Assembly: GCA_938039225.1 (NCBI GenBank)
Contig: CALHVH010000011.1
Span: 1-11,383, forward strand
Direction: 5' to 3'
Source: an uncultured Gammaproteobacteria bacterium
GTDB taxonomy: Bacteria; Pseudomonadota; Gammaproteobacteria; Steroidobacterales; JABDMI01
DNA length: 11,383 nt
Position 1 is the first letter of the stretch; each line of letters starts with the position of its first letter. The notes under the pieces were generated by a model that had not been told where the DNA came from, ran no database searches, and was given only the letters and a program-made list of their open reading frames with translations. The position numbers and the translations under genes were made by a program. Below, piece by piece: positions 1 to 6,920 of this stretch.

Positions 1-315
1 TGTCCTATGGTAGTGGCTTACCGAATGGCTAAAAGTACTTACTGGCTTTTAGATGTGACCAATTCTTTGAAAACGGAATACTTTTCTTTGCCAAATATAT
101 TGGCTGATAAAGAGTTGGTAAAAGAAGTTATGCAAAATGAAATGACTGTAGATAATTTAGTTGTTGAAATGAAAAGACTATTAGAGGATGACAAGCGTAC
201 CTCAGAAATGCGGAATGAATTTATTGATTTACATAAAGTGTTAAAGCGGGATACTAATACCACTGTAGCAGGCATTGTAATGAATTTATTAGATGAGTCG
301 CATGCCAAAAACTGA
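1..315 (+). CDS. lpxB: Lipid-A-disaccharide synthase, C-terminal part (5' truncated by window)
   Basis: This is the last 104 residues of LpxB, the GT19 glycosyltransferase that joins UDP-2,3-diacylglucosamine and lipid X to form lipid A disaccharide-1-phosphate at the inner face of the inner membrane. The reading frame is open from base 1 and enters mid-protein. The segment MVVAYRMAKSTYWLL followed by YFSLPNILADKELVKEVMQ matches the conserved C-terminal LpxB pattern (VxYR, then SLPNxLAxxxLVxEx), which belongs to the nucleotide-sugar binding half. A less conserved helical tail follows and ends at TGA 313-315. The N-terminal domain lies upstream of the window, so completeness cannot be judged. 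The 3' end overlaps the start of rnhB, the arrangement usual for lpxB-rnhB in gammaproteobacteria. Recognition rests on the short conserved block plus the gene order. Confidence 0.9.
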   Translation, partial: CPMVVAYRMAKSTYWLLDVTNSLKTEYFSLPNILADKELVKEVMQNEMTVDNLVVEMKRLLEDDKRTSEMRNEFIDLHKVLKRDTNTTVAGIVMNLLDESHAKN

Positions 316-946
316 GTTGCTTAAACCCGATTTGAGTTTTATTGATCCAAATAAGTTGGCCGTAGGCTTGGATGAGGCTGGACGAGGTCCATTAGCCGGT
401 GCGGTTGTGGCTGCCGCCGTTATTTTGCCAATGCATAAAACCTTACAAGAAATGGGTTTAGCGGAATTAACGGATTCAAAAAAACTGACAGAAAAAAAAC
501 GAGAAAGACTGTTCCCAATCATTCAAAATCAGGCCCTTGCTTGGGCCATAGCATGGGCAGATCACACTGAAATTGATGCGATAAACATTTTGCATGCTAG
601 CCTATTATCCATGACGCGCAGTTTGCAAGAATTACCGTTGATTGCAGAACAAATTCTGGTAGATGGAAACAAATTGCCTGCAATTCCAAATGGCTGGGAA
701 AAGTCACAAGCCTATGCAATAGTTAAAGGTGATTCATTGGTGCCAGCGATAAGTGCAGCCTCTGTCTTGGCCAAAGTTACTCGAGATAAGCAACTCTTAG
801 ATTTGCATGAAAAATATCCAAATTACGGTTTTGCTCAACACAAGGGCTACCCAACAAAAGCCCACTTAGCTATGCTAGAAGAATATGGTCCTTGTCCTGA
901 ACATAGACGTAGTTTCGCACCGGTAAAAAAATTATTGCATGACTGA
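293..946 (+). CDS. rnhB: Ribonuclease HII
   Basis: RNase HII cuts RNA in RNA-DNA hybrids and at single ribonucleotides misincorporated in DNA. The fold begins with VGLDEAGRGPLAG, which holds the family's DEAGRG signature (D27, E28). VDGNKLP carries the third acidic residue (D124) and VKGDSLVPAISAAS the likely fourth (D147). Other typical blocks are LTDSKKL near 59-65, NILHA near 98-102, AKVTRD near 160-165 and YGFAQHKGYPT near the C-terminus. The length of 217 aa is slightly above the E. coli protein (198) because of an N-terminal extension of about 17 residues. Two in-frame ATGs, at 293 and 302, are possible starts. Neither has a good Shine-Dalgarno sequence, and the 302 start has a GAG a few bases upstream. 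Either start overlaps lpxB (23 or 14 nt), suggesting coupled translation. The stop overlaps the dnaE start by 8 nt. Confidence 0.96.
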   Translation: MSRMPKTELLKPDLSFIDPNKLAVGLDEAGRGPLAGAVVAAAVILPMHKTLQEMGLAELTDSKKLTEKKRERLFPIIQNQALAWAIAWADHTEIDAINILHASLLSMTRSLQELPLIAEQILVDGNKLPAIPNGWEKSQAYAIVKGDSLVPAISAASVLAKVTRDKQLLDLHEKYPNYGFAQHKGYPTKAHLAMLEEYGPCPEHRRSFAPVKKLLHD

Positions 947-3900
947 ATTTGGTAAACAATTTGTACATTTAAATGTGCATACAGAGCATTCTTTAGTGGA
1001 TAGCATTATTCGTGTTAAGCCATTAGTCCAGCGCGCTAAAGACATGAAAATTCCGGCAATCGCAATGACCGATGCCATAAATTTATTTGCGGCTGTAAAA
1101 TTTTATAATGCCATGACCGGCAGTGGCATAAAACCTTTAATTGGTGCTGATGTCGTTATTGAGGAAAATTCAAGTCGCTATGTTTTGACCTTGCTTTGTC
1201 AAAACGAATTAGGTTATCAAAATCTTTGTAAACTCATTTCACGTGCCTATATGCAGGGACAGTCAAAGGGTAAGCCTTTGCTACAAAGCTCATGGGTTTG
1301 GGAAAAAGCTGAAGGTTTAATTGCGATTAGTGGTGTTAATTACGGTCTGTATAACTCAGAACTGAAAAAAGGTAAAACCCAGTTACCCGAATTAGACTTT
1401 TGGTTAAAAGCCTTTGATGACAGGTTTTATTTTGGTTTAAGTCGCTTAGGTAAAAAAGGTGAATCTCAGGCCAATTATTCAGCCTGTCAGATTGCAAGCT
1501 CCTTGGGCTTACCAGTAGTTGCTCTAAATGATGTTCGATTTTTGGATGCCGAAGAATACCAAGCGCATGAAGTGCGTGTATGTATCAACCAAGGCTACAC
1601 TCTTGATGATAAACGTAGGCCACAGAATTACACCAATCAGCAATACCTGCGTTCAGCACAAGAAATGCATGAATTATTTTCTGATATTCCATCGGCACTG
1701 GATAACACCCTGGAAATTGCCAAACGCTGTAATTTAGAAATTTCACAGGGCAATACGGTATTACCTGCATTCCCAGTTCCAGAGGGTCAAACGACGGATG
1801 AATTTCTGGTTTCGGATTCTAAGCAACGTTTAGAACAAAAACTAAATGAACTGTATAAGCCAGATGAATTAATAGAGGTCAGACAAAAATACGAAGATCG
1901 TTTGCAAGTAGAACTCGATGTTATTTTGAATATGGGGTTTCCTGGTTATTTTCTTATTGTTGCCGACTTTATTCAATGGTCTAAAAATAATGATATACCT
2001 GTTGGTCCTGGAAGGGGTTCTGGGGCAGGTTCTCTGGTGGCCTATGTTCTAGGCATTACGGATTTGGATCCCTTGGACTACGATTTGTTATTCGAAAGAT
2101 TCCTAAATCCTGAACGTGTTTCCATGCCTGATTTTGATATCGATTTTTGTATTAAGGGTCGTGATCGAGTTATTGATTACGTGGCACAAAAATACGGCAG
2201 GGCTCATGTATCGCAAATCATTACTTTTGGAACCATGGCTGCAAAAGCGGTAGTGCGTGATGTTGCACGAGTACAAGGACATAGTTACGGGTTTGCCGAT
2301 CGCATTGCAAAACTCATTCCCTTTGCTGTAGACATGACGCTTGAAAAGGCCATGAAAGAAGAGCCTGAGCTACAACGCTTATTTGATGAAGATGAAGAAG
2401 TGCGTGGCTTACTCAGCATGGCAAAAATTCTTGAGGGTGTGGCGCGTAATGCGGGTAAGCATGCCGGTGGTATAGTCATTGGGCCAGAGCCTTTAACTCA
2501 CTATATGCCACTGTATTGTGAAGATGGCGGTCAAGATAATCCGGTTTGCCAATTTGATAAAGACGATGCAGAAAAAATTGGATTGGTAAAATTCGATTTT
2601 CTTGGCTTGAAAACTCTGACTATTATCGATAGAGCCGTGAAACGTATAACGGCTGACGCCGAATTTGGCGATCCTAATTTTAATATACAAACCATACCGC
2701 TTGACGATGTTGGCACTTATCGATTTTTGTCCAGCGGTAAAACCACTGCAATTTTTCAGCTTGAATCGGCTGGTATGCAGAAGTTAATTAACGAGTTACA
2801 ACCTTCAATTTTTGATGAAGTGATTGCCTTGCTCGCGCTCTATCGTCCGGGACCGCTTAATGCGGGTATGCATCATACCTTTGTTGCTCGTAAACATAAG
2901 CGTGAGAAAGTTGACTATCCACATCCAATGCTTGAAGAGGTGCTTAAGCCAACTTATGGTGTAATTCTTTATCAAGAACAAGTAATGCAGATTGCCCAAA
3001 TTTTGGGTGGCTATAGCTTGGGTGGTGCGGATTTACTTCGCCGAGCGATGGGTAAGAAAAAGAAAGAGGAAATGGTTAAGCAAAGGAGTATTTTCCTTGC
3101 TGGTGCTAAAGCACAAGATGTTGATGAGCGGATTGCGAATAATGTTTTCGATTTAATGGAAAAATTTGCTGATTACGGATTTAATAAATCTCACTCGGCC
3201 GCATATGCCTTAATTTCTTATCAAACCGCGTGGTTGAAAAATTATTTTCCTGCACATTTCATGGCTTCCGTCATGAGTGCGGATATGGATCATACCGATA
3301 AAATTGTTAGTTTAAAAGACGATTGCATAAAGCAATTAGAACTAGACATTTTACCGCCTTCTGTTAATCATTCCGAATACGAATTCACTGTGGCTGATGC
3401 TACAAAAATTCGCTATGGATTGGGTGCTATTAAAGGCGTAGGGCAGGCAGTTATTGATGCGGTGCTTGAAGAACGACGTGCTAACGGTCAGTTTGAAAAC
3501 TTAACCGATTTTAGTAAACGCTGCGCGCATATCAAACTCAGTCGCCGTACTTATGATGCTCTCATCAATGCTGGAGCATTTGATTGTTTGAAATTAAATC
3601 GTGCCAGTTGCATGCGTAACATTGAAGCGGTTATTAAATTAGGTCAACAAGAATTAGCCAATCAAAATACAGGAATGAATGATTTATTTGGTTTTTCATC
3701 CAGTGTTGAAGCTGATTCAGCGGTTAAATTAGAACTACTTGATGAATGGAAAAAAGTTGAGCTTCTTGCAGCAGAAAAGGCAAGTTTAGGTTTATATCTG
3801 AGTGGGCACCCGATCGATGTGGTTGCGCATGAGTTAGCCAGCATGACCGGCAATACCTTAAAGTCTACAAAAGAACATGCCGCTGAAAATCATGTGCCAC

Positions 3901-4487
3901 CAGACCCCGAGAAACGTTTTATTCGTGGTGGAGGTAGTCCTTGTTTAATCGCCGGTTTAGTCGTGGATATGCGCAAACGTGGTAATCGTTTTAGTCTGGT
4001 TTTAGATGATAATACTGATCGGATAGAAGTTGGCTTGTTTGAGGACAAGTATGAAAAATACCGAAATGTATTAATAAAGGATAGAGTCTTAGTGATTACT
4101 GGAAAAATTGCTTATGACGATTATCTTGATGATTTCAAACTAACTGCTGATAAGATTTATGATTTAGAAGAAGCGCGTGATCAGTTTGCTGGCCGTTTAG
4201 TGTTAAAATATACCGATGGACAGTTAGATGAGCATGGGCAAGCGCAGGATACACAAGATCTACTGAATGGCTTGCAGACATCACTCGAACCTCACCTTAA
4301 TGGTAATTGCCGAGTGATTATGGCTTATAAAAATAAACAATCAGGGGCGTATCTAGAGTTTGGCGATCAATGGCGAGTAACTCCAAATAAGCTAATGGTT
4401 GAAAACTTACAAAAATTACTCGGCAAAGATAACGTTAGAATTCAATATCAACGGGATGTTTTCGGTAAACTAATGAATGAAATGTAG
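939..4487 (+). CDS. dnaE: DNA polymerase III alpha subunit
   Basis: This is the replicative C-family polymerase, 1182 aa against 1160 in E. coli and collinear with it. An N-terminal PHP domain (about 7-280) has lost metal ligands: HLNVH has Asn at 12, and TDAINL has Ala at 46 where active PHP domains have His. The same region is degenerate in E. coli, so proofreading is expected to come from a separate DnaQ. The palm contains GPGRGSGAGS (356-362) and the PDFDIDF triad (D398, D400, D402). D553 in KFDFLGL matches the third catalytic Asp. A helix-hairpin-helix follows near 826-845 (YGLGAIKGVG), then the clamp-binding region at 913-917 (MNDLF) and an OB fold at about 1002-1085. A Gly/Pro-rich loop (about 985-1001) precedes the OB fold and seems longer than in E. 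coli. No intein or internal exonuclease is present. The ATG at 939 lacks a clear Shine-Dalgarno sequence and overlaps the rnhB stop, which suggests coupling. Confidence 0.98.
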   Translation: MTEFGKQFVHLNVHTEHSLVDSIIRVKPLVQRAKDMKIPAIAMTDAINLFAAVKFYNAMTGSGIKPLIGADVVIEENSSRYVLTLLCQNELGYQNLCKLISRAYMQGQSKGKPLLQSSWVWEKAEGLIAISGVNYGLYNSELKKGKTQLPELDFWLKAFDDRFYFGLSRLGKKGESQANYSACQIASSLGLPVVALNDVRFLDAEEYQAHEVRVCINQGYTLDDKRRPQNYTNQQYLRSAQEMHELFSDIPSALDNTLEIAKRCNLEISQGNTVLPAFPVPEGQTTDEFLVSDSKQRLEQKLNELYKPDELIEVRQKYEDRLQVELDVILNMGFPGYFLIVADFIQWSKNNDIPVGPGRGSGAGSLVAYVLGITDLDPLDYDLLFERFLNPERVSMPDFDIDFCIKGRDRVIDYVAQKYGRAHVSQIITFGTMAAKAVVRDVARVQGHSYGFADRIAKLIPFAVDMTLEKAMKEEPELQRLFDEDEEVRGLLSMAKILEGVARNAGKHAGGIVIGPEPLTHYMPLYCEDGGQDNPVCQFDKDDAEKIGLVKFDFLGLKTLTIIDRAVKRITADAEFGDPNFNIQTIPLDDVGTYRFLSSGKTTAIFQLESAGMQKLINELQPSIFDEVIALLALYRPGPLNAGMHHTFVARKHKREKVDYPHPMLEEVLKPTYGVILYQEQVMQIAQILGGYSLGGADLLRRAMGKKKKEEMVKQRSIFLAGAKAQDVDERIANNVFDLMEKFADYGFNKSHSAAYALISYQTAWLKNYFPAHFMASVMSADMDHTDKIVSLKDDCIKQLELDILPPSVNHSEYEFTVADATKIRYGLGAIKGVGQAVIDAVLEERRANGQFENLTDFSKRCAHIKLSRRTYDALINAGAFDCLKLNRASCMRNIEAVIKLGQQELANQNTGMNDLFGFSSSVEADSAVKLELLDEWKKVELLAAEKASLGLYLSGHPIDVVAHELASMTGNTLKSTKEHAAENHVPPDPEKRFIRGGGSPCLIAGLVVDMRKRGNRFSLVLDDNTDRIEVGLFEDKYEKYRNVLIKDRVLVITGKIAYDDYLDDFKLTADKIYDLEEARDQFAGRLVLKYTDGQLDEHGQAQDTQDLLNGLQTSLEPHLNGNCRVIMAYKNKQSGAYLEFGDQWRVTPNKLMVENLQKLLGKDNVRIQYQRDVFGKLMNEM

Positions 4488-4500
4488 TTGAAATAATATT

Positions 4501-5454
4501 ATGGATTTAAATTTTTTAGACTTTGAACAACCCATTGCTGATCTTGAAGCCAAGATTGCAGAATTGCGTTATGTGGAAAACGATTCTGAAATTAATATCA
4601 GTGACGAAATAGCGAGACTCAAAACCAAGAGCGAGAGTTTAACTAAATCAATTTTTTCTAATCTTGATGCTTGGCAGGTTGCAAGACTAGCTAGACATCC
4701 ACAACGACCATATACCTTGGATTATGCTCAGCGTTTGTTTACCGACTTTGAAGAGATTCATGGCGACAGAGCATTTGCAGATGATGCAGCCATCGTAACG
4801 GCATTAGCGCGATTCAATGGTCGTCCCGTGGCTATTATTGGTCAACAAAAAGCCCGAGATACCAAAGAAAAAATTCGCCGTAATTTTGGTATGCCCCGAC
4901 CAGAAGGGTATCGTAAAGCTTTACGCGTTATGAAAATGGCAGAGCGTTTTAACTTGCCTATCCTTACCTTTATTGATACACCAGGCGCCTACCCAGGTGT
5001 TGGTGCTGAAGAGCGAGGACAAAGCGAAGCAATTGCTAGAAACCTTTTAGAGATGTCACAATTAAAAGTTCCAATCATTTGTACCGTTATTGGTGAAGGT
5101 GGGTCAGGTGGTGCTTTAGCTATTGGTGTGGGTGACAGGATTTTAATGCTTCAATATAGTATTTATTCGGTGATATCGCCAGAAGGCTGTGCTTCAATTC
5201 TTTGGAAAAATGCTGAAAAAATTAAAGATGCGGCTCAGGCCATGCAAATTACAGCCCCTCAATTGATTAAACACCAATTAGTTGATCATATGGTTAATGA
5301 ACCATTAGGTGGTGCTCACAGAGATCACGACGCAATAGCTGCTTCACTGGCTGAACAAATTGCTAGCTCCCTAACTGAACTTGATGCCTTGGATAGCGCC
5401 ACACTTATTGAGCAGCGCTACAAAAAGCTACGTGATTTTGGTGTTTATAAATAA
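4501..5454 (+). CDS. accA: Acetyl-CoA carboxylase carboxyltransferase subunit alpha
   Basis: AccA pairs with AccD to move the carboxyl group from carboxybiotin (on AccB) to acetyl-CoA, giving malonyl-CoA, the first committed step of fatty acid synthesis in the cytosol. The 317 aa length matches E. coli (319). The N-terminus MDLNFLDFEQPIADLEAKI is nearly identical to the E. coli protein, which fixes the ATG start. A coiled helical region (to about 60) precedes the crotonase-like carboxyltransferase domain. Landmarks are ARHPQRPYTLDY, ETKEKIRR-like TKEKIRRNFGMP, DTPGAYPGVGAEERGQSEAIARN, the oxyanion loop GEGGSGGALAIG (198-207) and SPEGCASILWK. The gene lies 13 nt after dnaE. Its upstream bases are A/T-rich with no convincing Shine-Dalgarno sequence, so translation may depend on dnaE read-through. 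accD is not in the window. Confidence 0.98.
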   Translation: MDLNFLDFEQPIADLEAKIAELRYVENDSEINISDEIARLKTKSESLTKSIFSNLDAWQVARLARHPQRPYTLDYAQRLFTDFEEIHGDRAFADDAAIVTALARFNGRPVAIIGQQKARDTKEKIRRNFGMPRPEGYRKALRVMKMAERFNLPILTFIDTPGAYPGVGAEERGQSEAIARNLLEMSQLKVPIICTVIGEGGSGGALAIGVGDRILMLQYSIYSVISPEGCASILWKNAEKIKDAAQAMQITAPQLIKHQLVDHMVNEPLGGAHRDHDAIAASLAEQIASSLTELDALDSATLIEQRYKKLRDFGVYK

Positions 5455-5459
5455 ACGGA

Positions 5460-6839
5460 TTGTGGTTTAACCACATGTTACATCCAGTCGATCAAGCGGT
5501 TCAAAAGCTTGTAAGCTCCAGTTCTGAAAACACAGAGTTTCTTATTGCCTTAAGTGGTGGTTTGGATTCCTGTGTTTTATTGTATGCGCTGGCAAAAAAC
5601 CAAACTCAAAAAAATATCGCAATAAAAGTTGTACATGTGAATCATCAATTGCAAGATAGAGCGGTTGATTGGGGTGTTTTTTGTCAAGCTCAAGCAAAAG
5701 CATTGGGTTTGGACTGTGTCATTGAAGTGGTTTCAATTAATAAGGACTCAGGAGATAGCTTGGAGGCTATGGCTAGACATGCTCGTTATGCTGCCTTGAA
5801 AAAACATATGCAAGCCAATACCTGTCTATTAACAGCTCACCATGCCGATGACCAATTTGAAACTTTTTTGCTGCAATTGTTTCGTGGGGCCGGTCCTAAA
5901 GGTTTGAGCGCGATGGCCGTTACAAAGCCCTTCGCAACCGGTCTACATGCTAGACCTTTGCTTGCCTTAAGTCGTGCTCAATTAGAAGAATACGCTAGTA
6001 ATAACGATATTGATTTTATTCAAGATCCTAGTAATGCCGAAACTCAATTCGATAGAAACTTTTTACGTAAGGAAATCATTCCACAAATTAAAGCCCGTTA
6101 CCCTAATGTGCAAAAGTCAGTAGGGCGTAGTGTGCAACACATTGCTACTGAGCATTTTATTCTTGATGCTTTCTTGAATTATAAGTTGCAAGAACTACTC
6201 ATTCAGAATACCTTAGATTTAAGCCAATGGCATTTACTCGAGGGTAATTTACAAACTTTGTTACTACGTAAATGGATTTCAGATTCAGGTATGCAATTAC
6301 CGTCAACAAAAATTCTTCAAGATGTCTTGTTGCAATTAAAACACGCGCATGGTGAATCAAAAACGACTATCACTTGGGCTGATGTTGAAATAAGAGCCTA
6401 TTCAGAGAGAGCGTTTTTACTCAGAAAAATTGATGAAAATAGTTACTTCAATTGTACCGAAAGCCTCATTGCTAACTCTCAAACATTCGAATTGCCTGAG
6501 GCTTATGGTTACCTCAGCTATCACTATGACTGTGCAGAGCCAAAGCAATTAAGACTGGCTTTTCGCTCTGGTGGCGAGAAACTGCGTTTACCTAGACACA
6601 AGCATCACGTAAGCCTTAAGCAACTGTGTCAGAAAAATCGAGTTTTACCATGGATGCGTTCGCGCATACCGTTACTTTTTGATGGTCAAGTACTGGTGGC
6701 AATTGGAGATTTATGGCTGAATGCAGATTGGCTGGATGAGCAAAAAGTCCCTAATTTTTCAGTAAATTGGGCCAATAAGCCATTAATTTTTGTTCCTCAG
6801 CAAAAAACAGAAATTGAGGCCAGCTCCAGCTTCGGGTAA
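5460..6839 (+). CDS. tilS: tRNA(Ile)-lysidine synthetase
   Basis: TilS uses ATP to attach lysine to C34 of the CAU-anticodon tRNA-Ile, changing both its charging identity and its decoding from AUG to AUA. The N-terminal PP-loop ATPase motif SGGLDS is at 32-37. The family-specific HHADDQFET is at 127-135, followed by LFRGAGPKGL. The C-terminal TilS_C domain is seen in FRSGGEKLRLPR, LKQLCQKNRVLPWMR and PLLFDGQVLVAIGDLWL. At 459 aa it is a little longer than E. coli TilS (432). The start is uncertain. The listed frame opens with TTG at 5460, and the first ATG is 15 nt later at 5475 (residue 6). A perfect short inverted repeat lies exactly between them. Neither start has a well-spaced Shine-Dalgarno sequence; a weak ACGGA ends at 5459. 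accA ends only 5 nt upstream of the TTG. Confidence 0.96.
   Translation: MWFNHMLHPVDQAVQKLVSSSSENTEFLIALSGGLDSCVLLYALAKNQTQKNIAIKVVHVNHQLQDRAVDWGVFCQAQAKALGLDCVIEVVSINKDSGDSLEAMARHARYAALKKHMQANTCLLTAHHADDQFETFLLQLFRGAGPKGLSAMAVTKPFATGLHARPLLALSRAQLEEYASNNDIDFIQDPSNAETQFDRNFLRKEIIPQIKARYPNVQKSVGRSVQHIATEHFILDAFLNYKLQELLIQNTLDLSQWHLLEGNLQTLLLRKWISDSGMQLPSTKILQDVLLQLKHAHGESKTTITWADVEIRAYSERAFLLRKIDENSYFNCTESLIANSQTFELPEAYGYLSYHYDCAEPKQLRLAFRSGGEKLRLPRHKHHVSLKQLCQKNRVLPWMRSRIPLLFDGQVLVAIGDLWLNADWLDEQKVPNFSVNWANKPLIFVPQQKTEIEASSSFG
5461..5475 (+). repeat. Perfect 7+1+7 inverted repeat at the tilS start
   Basis: TGTGGTT (5461-5467), a single central T, then AACCACA (5469-5475) form an exact inverted repeat. 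In RNA this would be about a 6-bp stem with a three-base loop. It sits directly after the TTG start and ends on the A of the in-frame ATG at 5475, so folding would cover that ATG. It could also be read as a DNA palindrome for a dimeric protein. It lies inside the tilS reading frame if TTG is used, so chance is a real alternative. Confidence 0.5.
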
Positions 6840-6842
6840 AAT
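6814..6842 (+). promoter_or_regulatory. Candidate sigma70 promoter for pyrG
   Basis: TTGAGG (6814-6819, 4 of 6 matches to the -35 consensus) is separated by exactly 17 nt from TAAAAT (6837-6842, 5 of 6 matches to the -10 consensus). The -10 overlaps the tilS stop codon. The spacer is noticeably more GC-rich than the local sequence. Transcription would start near 6849-6851, in a C-rich stretch, about 70 nt before the pyrG ATG. This would give pyrG its own promoter upstream of the following terminator-like hairpin. It was identified by eye only. Confidence 0.5.
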
Positions 6843-6858
6843 TTCATTCCGTCCTAAC

Positions 6859-6903
6859 GCGCTAGTGAGTTTTCAGCTAAGAATCCTACTAAGCGCTTTT
6901 TTT
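6859..6903 (+). terminator. Intrinsic terminator or attenuator in the tilS-pyrG gap
   Basis: GCGCT (6859-6863) pairs with AGCGC (6892-6896). After a bulged A at 6891, AGT (6864-6866) pairs with ACT (6888-6890). The interior can pair further in an irregular way, including TTC 6872-6874 with GAA 6881-6883. Seven T's follow at once (6897-6903). This is the classic Rho-independent layout, although the loop is large or interrupted. It lies between tilS and pyrG, only 17 nt before the pyrG start, so it either ends the upstream operon or acts as a leader attenuator for pyrG. Confidence 0.75.
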
Positions 6904-6907
6904 ATTG

Positions 6908-6912
6908 ACGGA
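6908..6912 (+). promoter_or_regulatory. Ribosome binding site of pyrG
   Basis: ACGGA lies 8 nt before the pyrG ATG at 6921, a normal spacing, and has GGA as its core. It is embedded in the 3' arm of the enclosing inverted repeat, which is why it deserves its own entry. Confidence 0.55.
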
Positions 6913-6920
6913 ATTTATTT

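Larger units (their letters stand above)
6846..6914 (+). repeat. 8-bp inverted repeat enclosing the terminator and overlapping the pyrG RBS
   Basis: ATTCCGTC (6846-6853) is the exact reverse complement of GACGGAAT (6907-6914). The arms flank the terminator hairpin, so the two structures can form together. The 3' arm contains ACGGA (6908-6912), the only plausible Shine-Dalgarno sequence for pyrG, which would be hidden when the stem forms. A transcript starting near 6849-6851 would carry only part of the 5' arm. Read-through RNA from tilS would carry all of it. Confidence 0.6.

Noticed and set aside
1528..1737. Plus-strand 69-codon open frame inside dnaE
   Set aside because: It is out of frame with dnaE, shows no family resemblance, and overlaps conserved DnaE sequence.
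939..1780. Active PHP exonuclease in DnaE
   Set aside because: Key metal ligands are replaced (Asn12, Ala46, Asp71), as in E. coli DnaE, so this is the usual inactive domain and not a novelty.
939..4487. Intein or fusion in dnaE
   Set aside because: The protein is collinear with E. coli DnaE, differs by about 22 residues, and shows no splicing motifs at catalytic sites.
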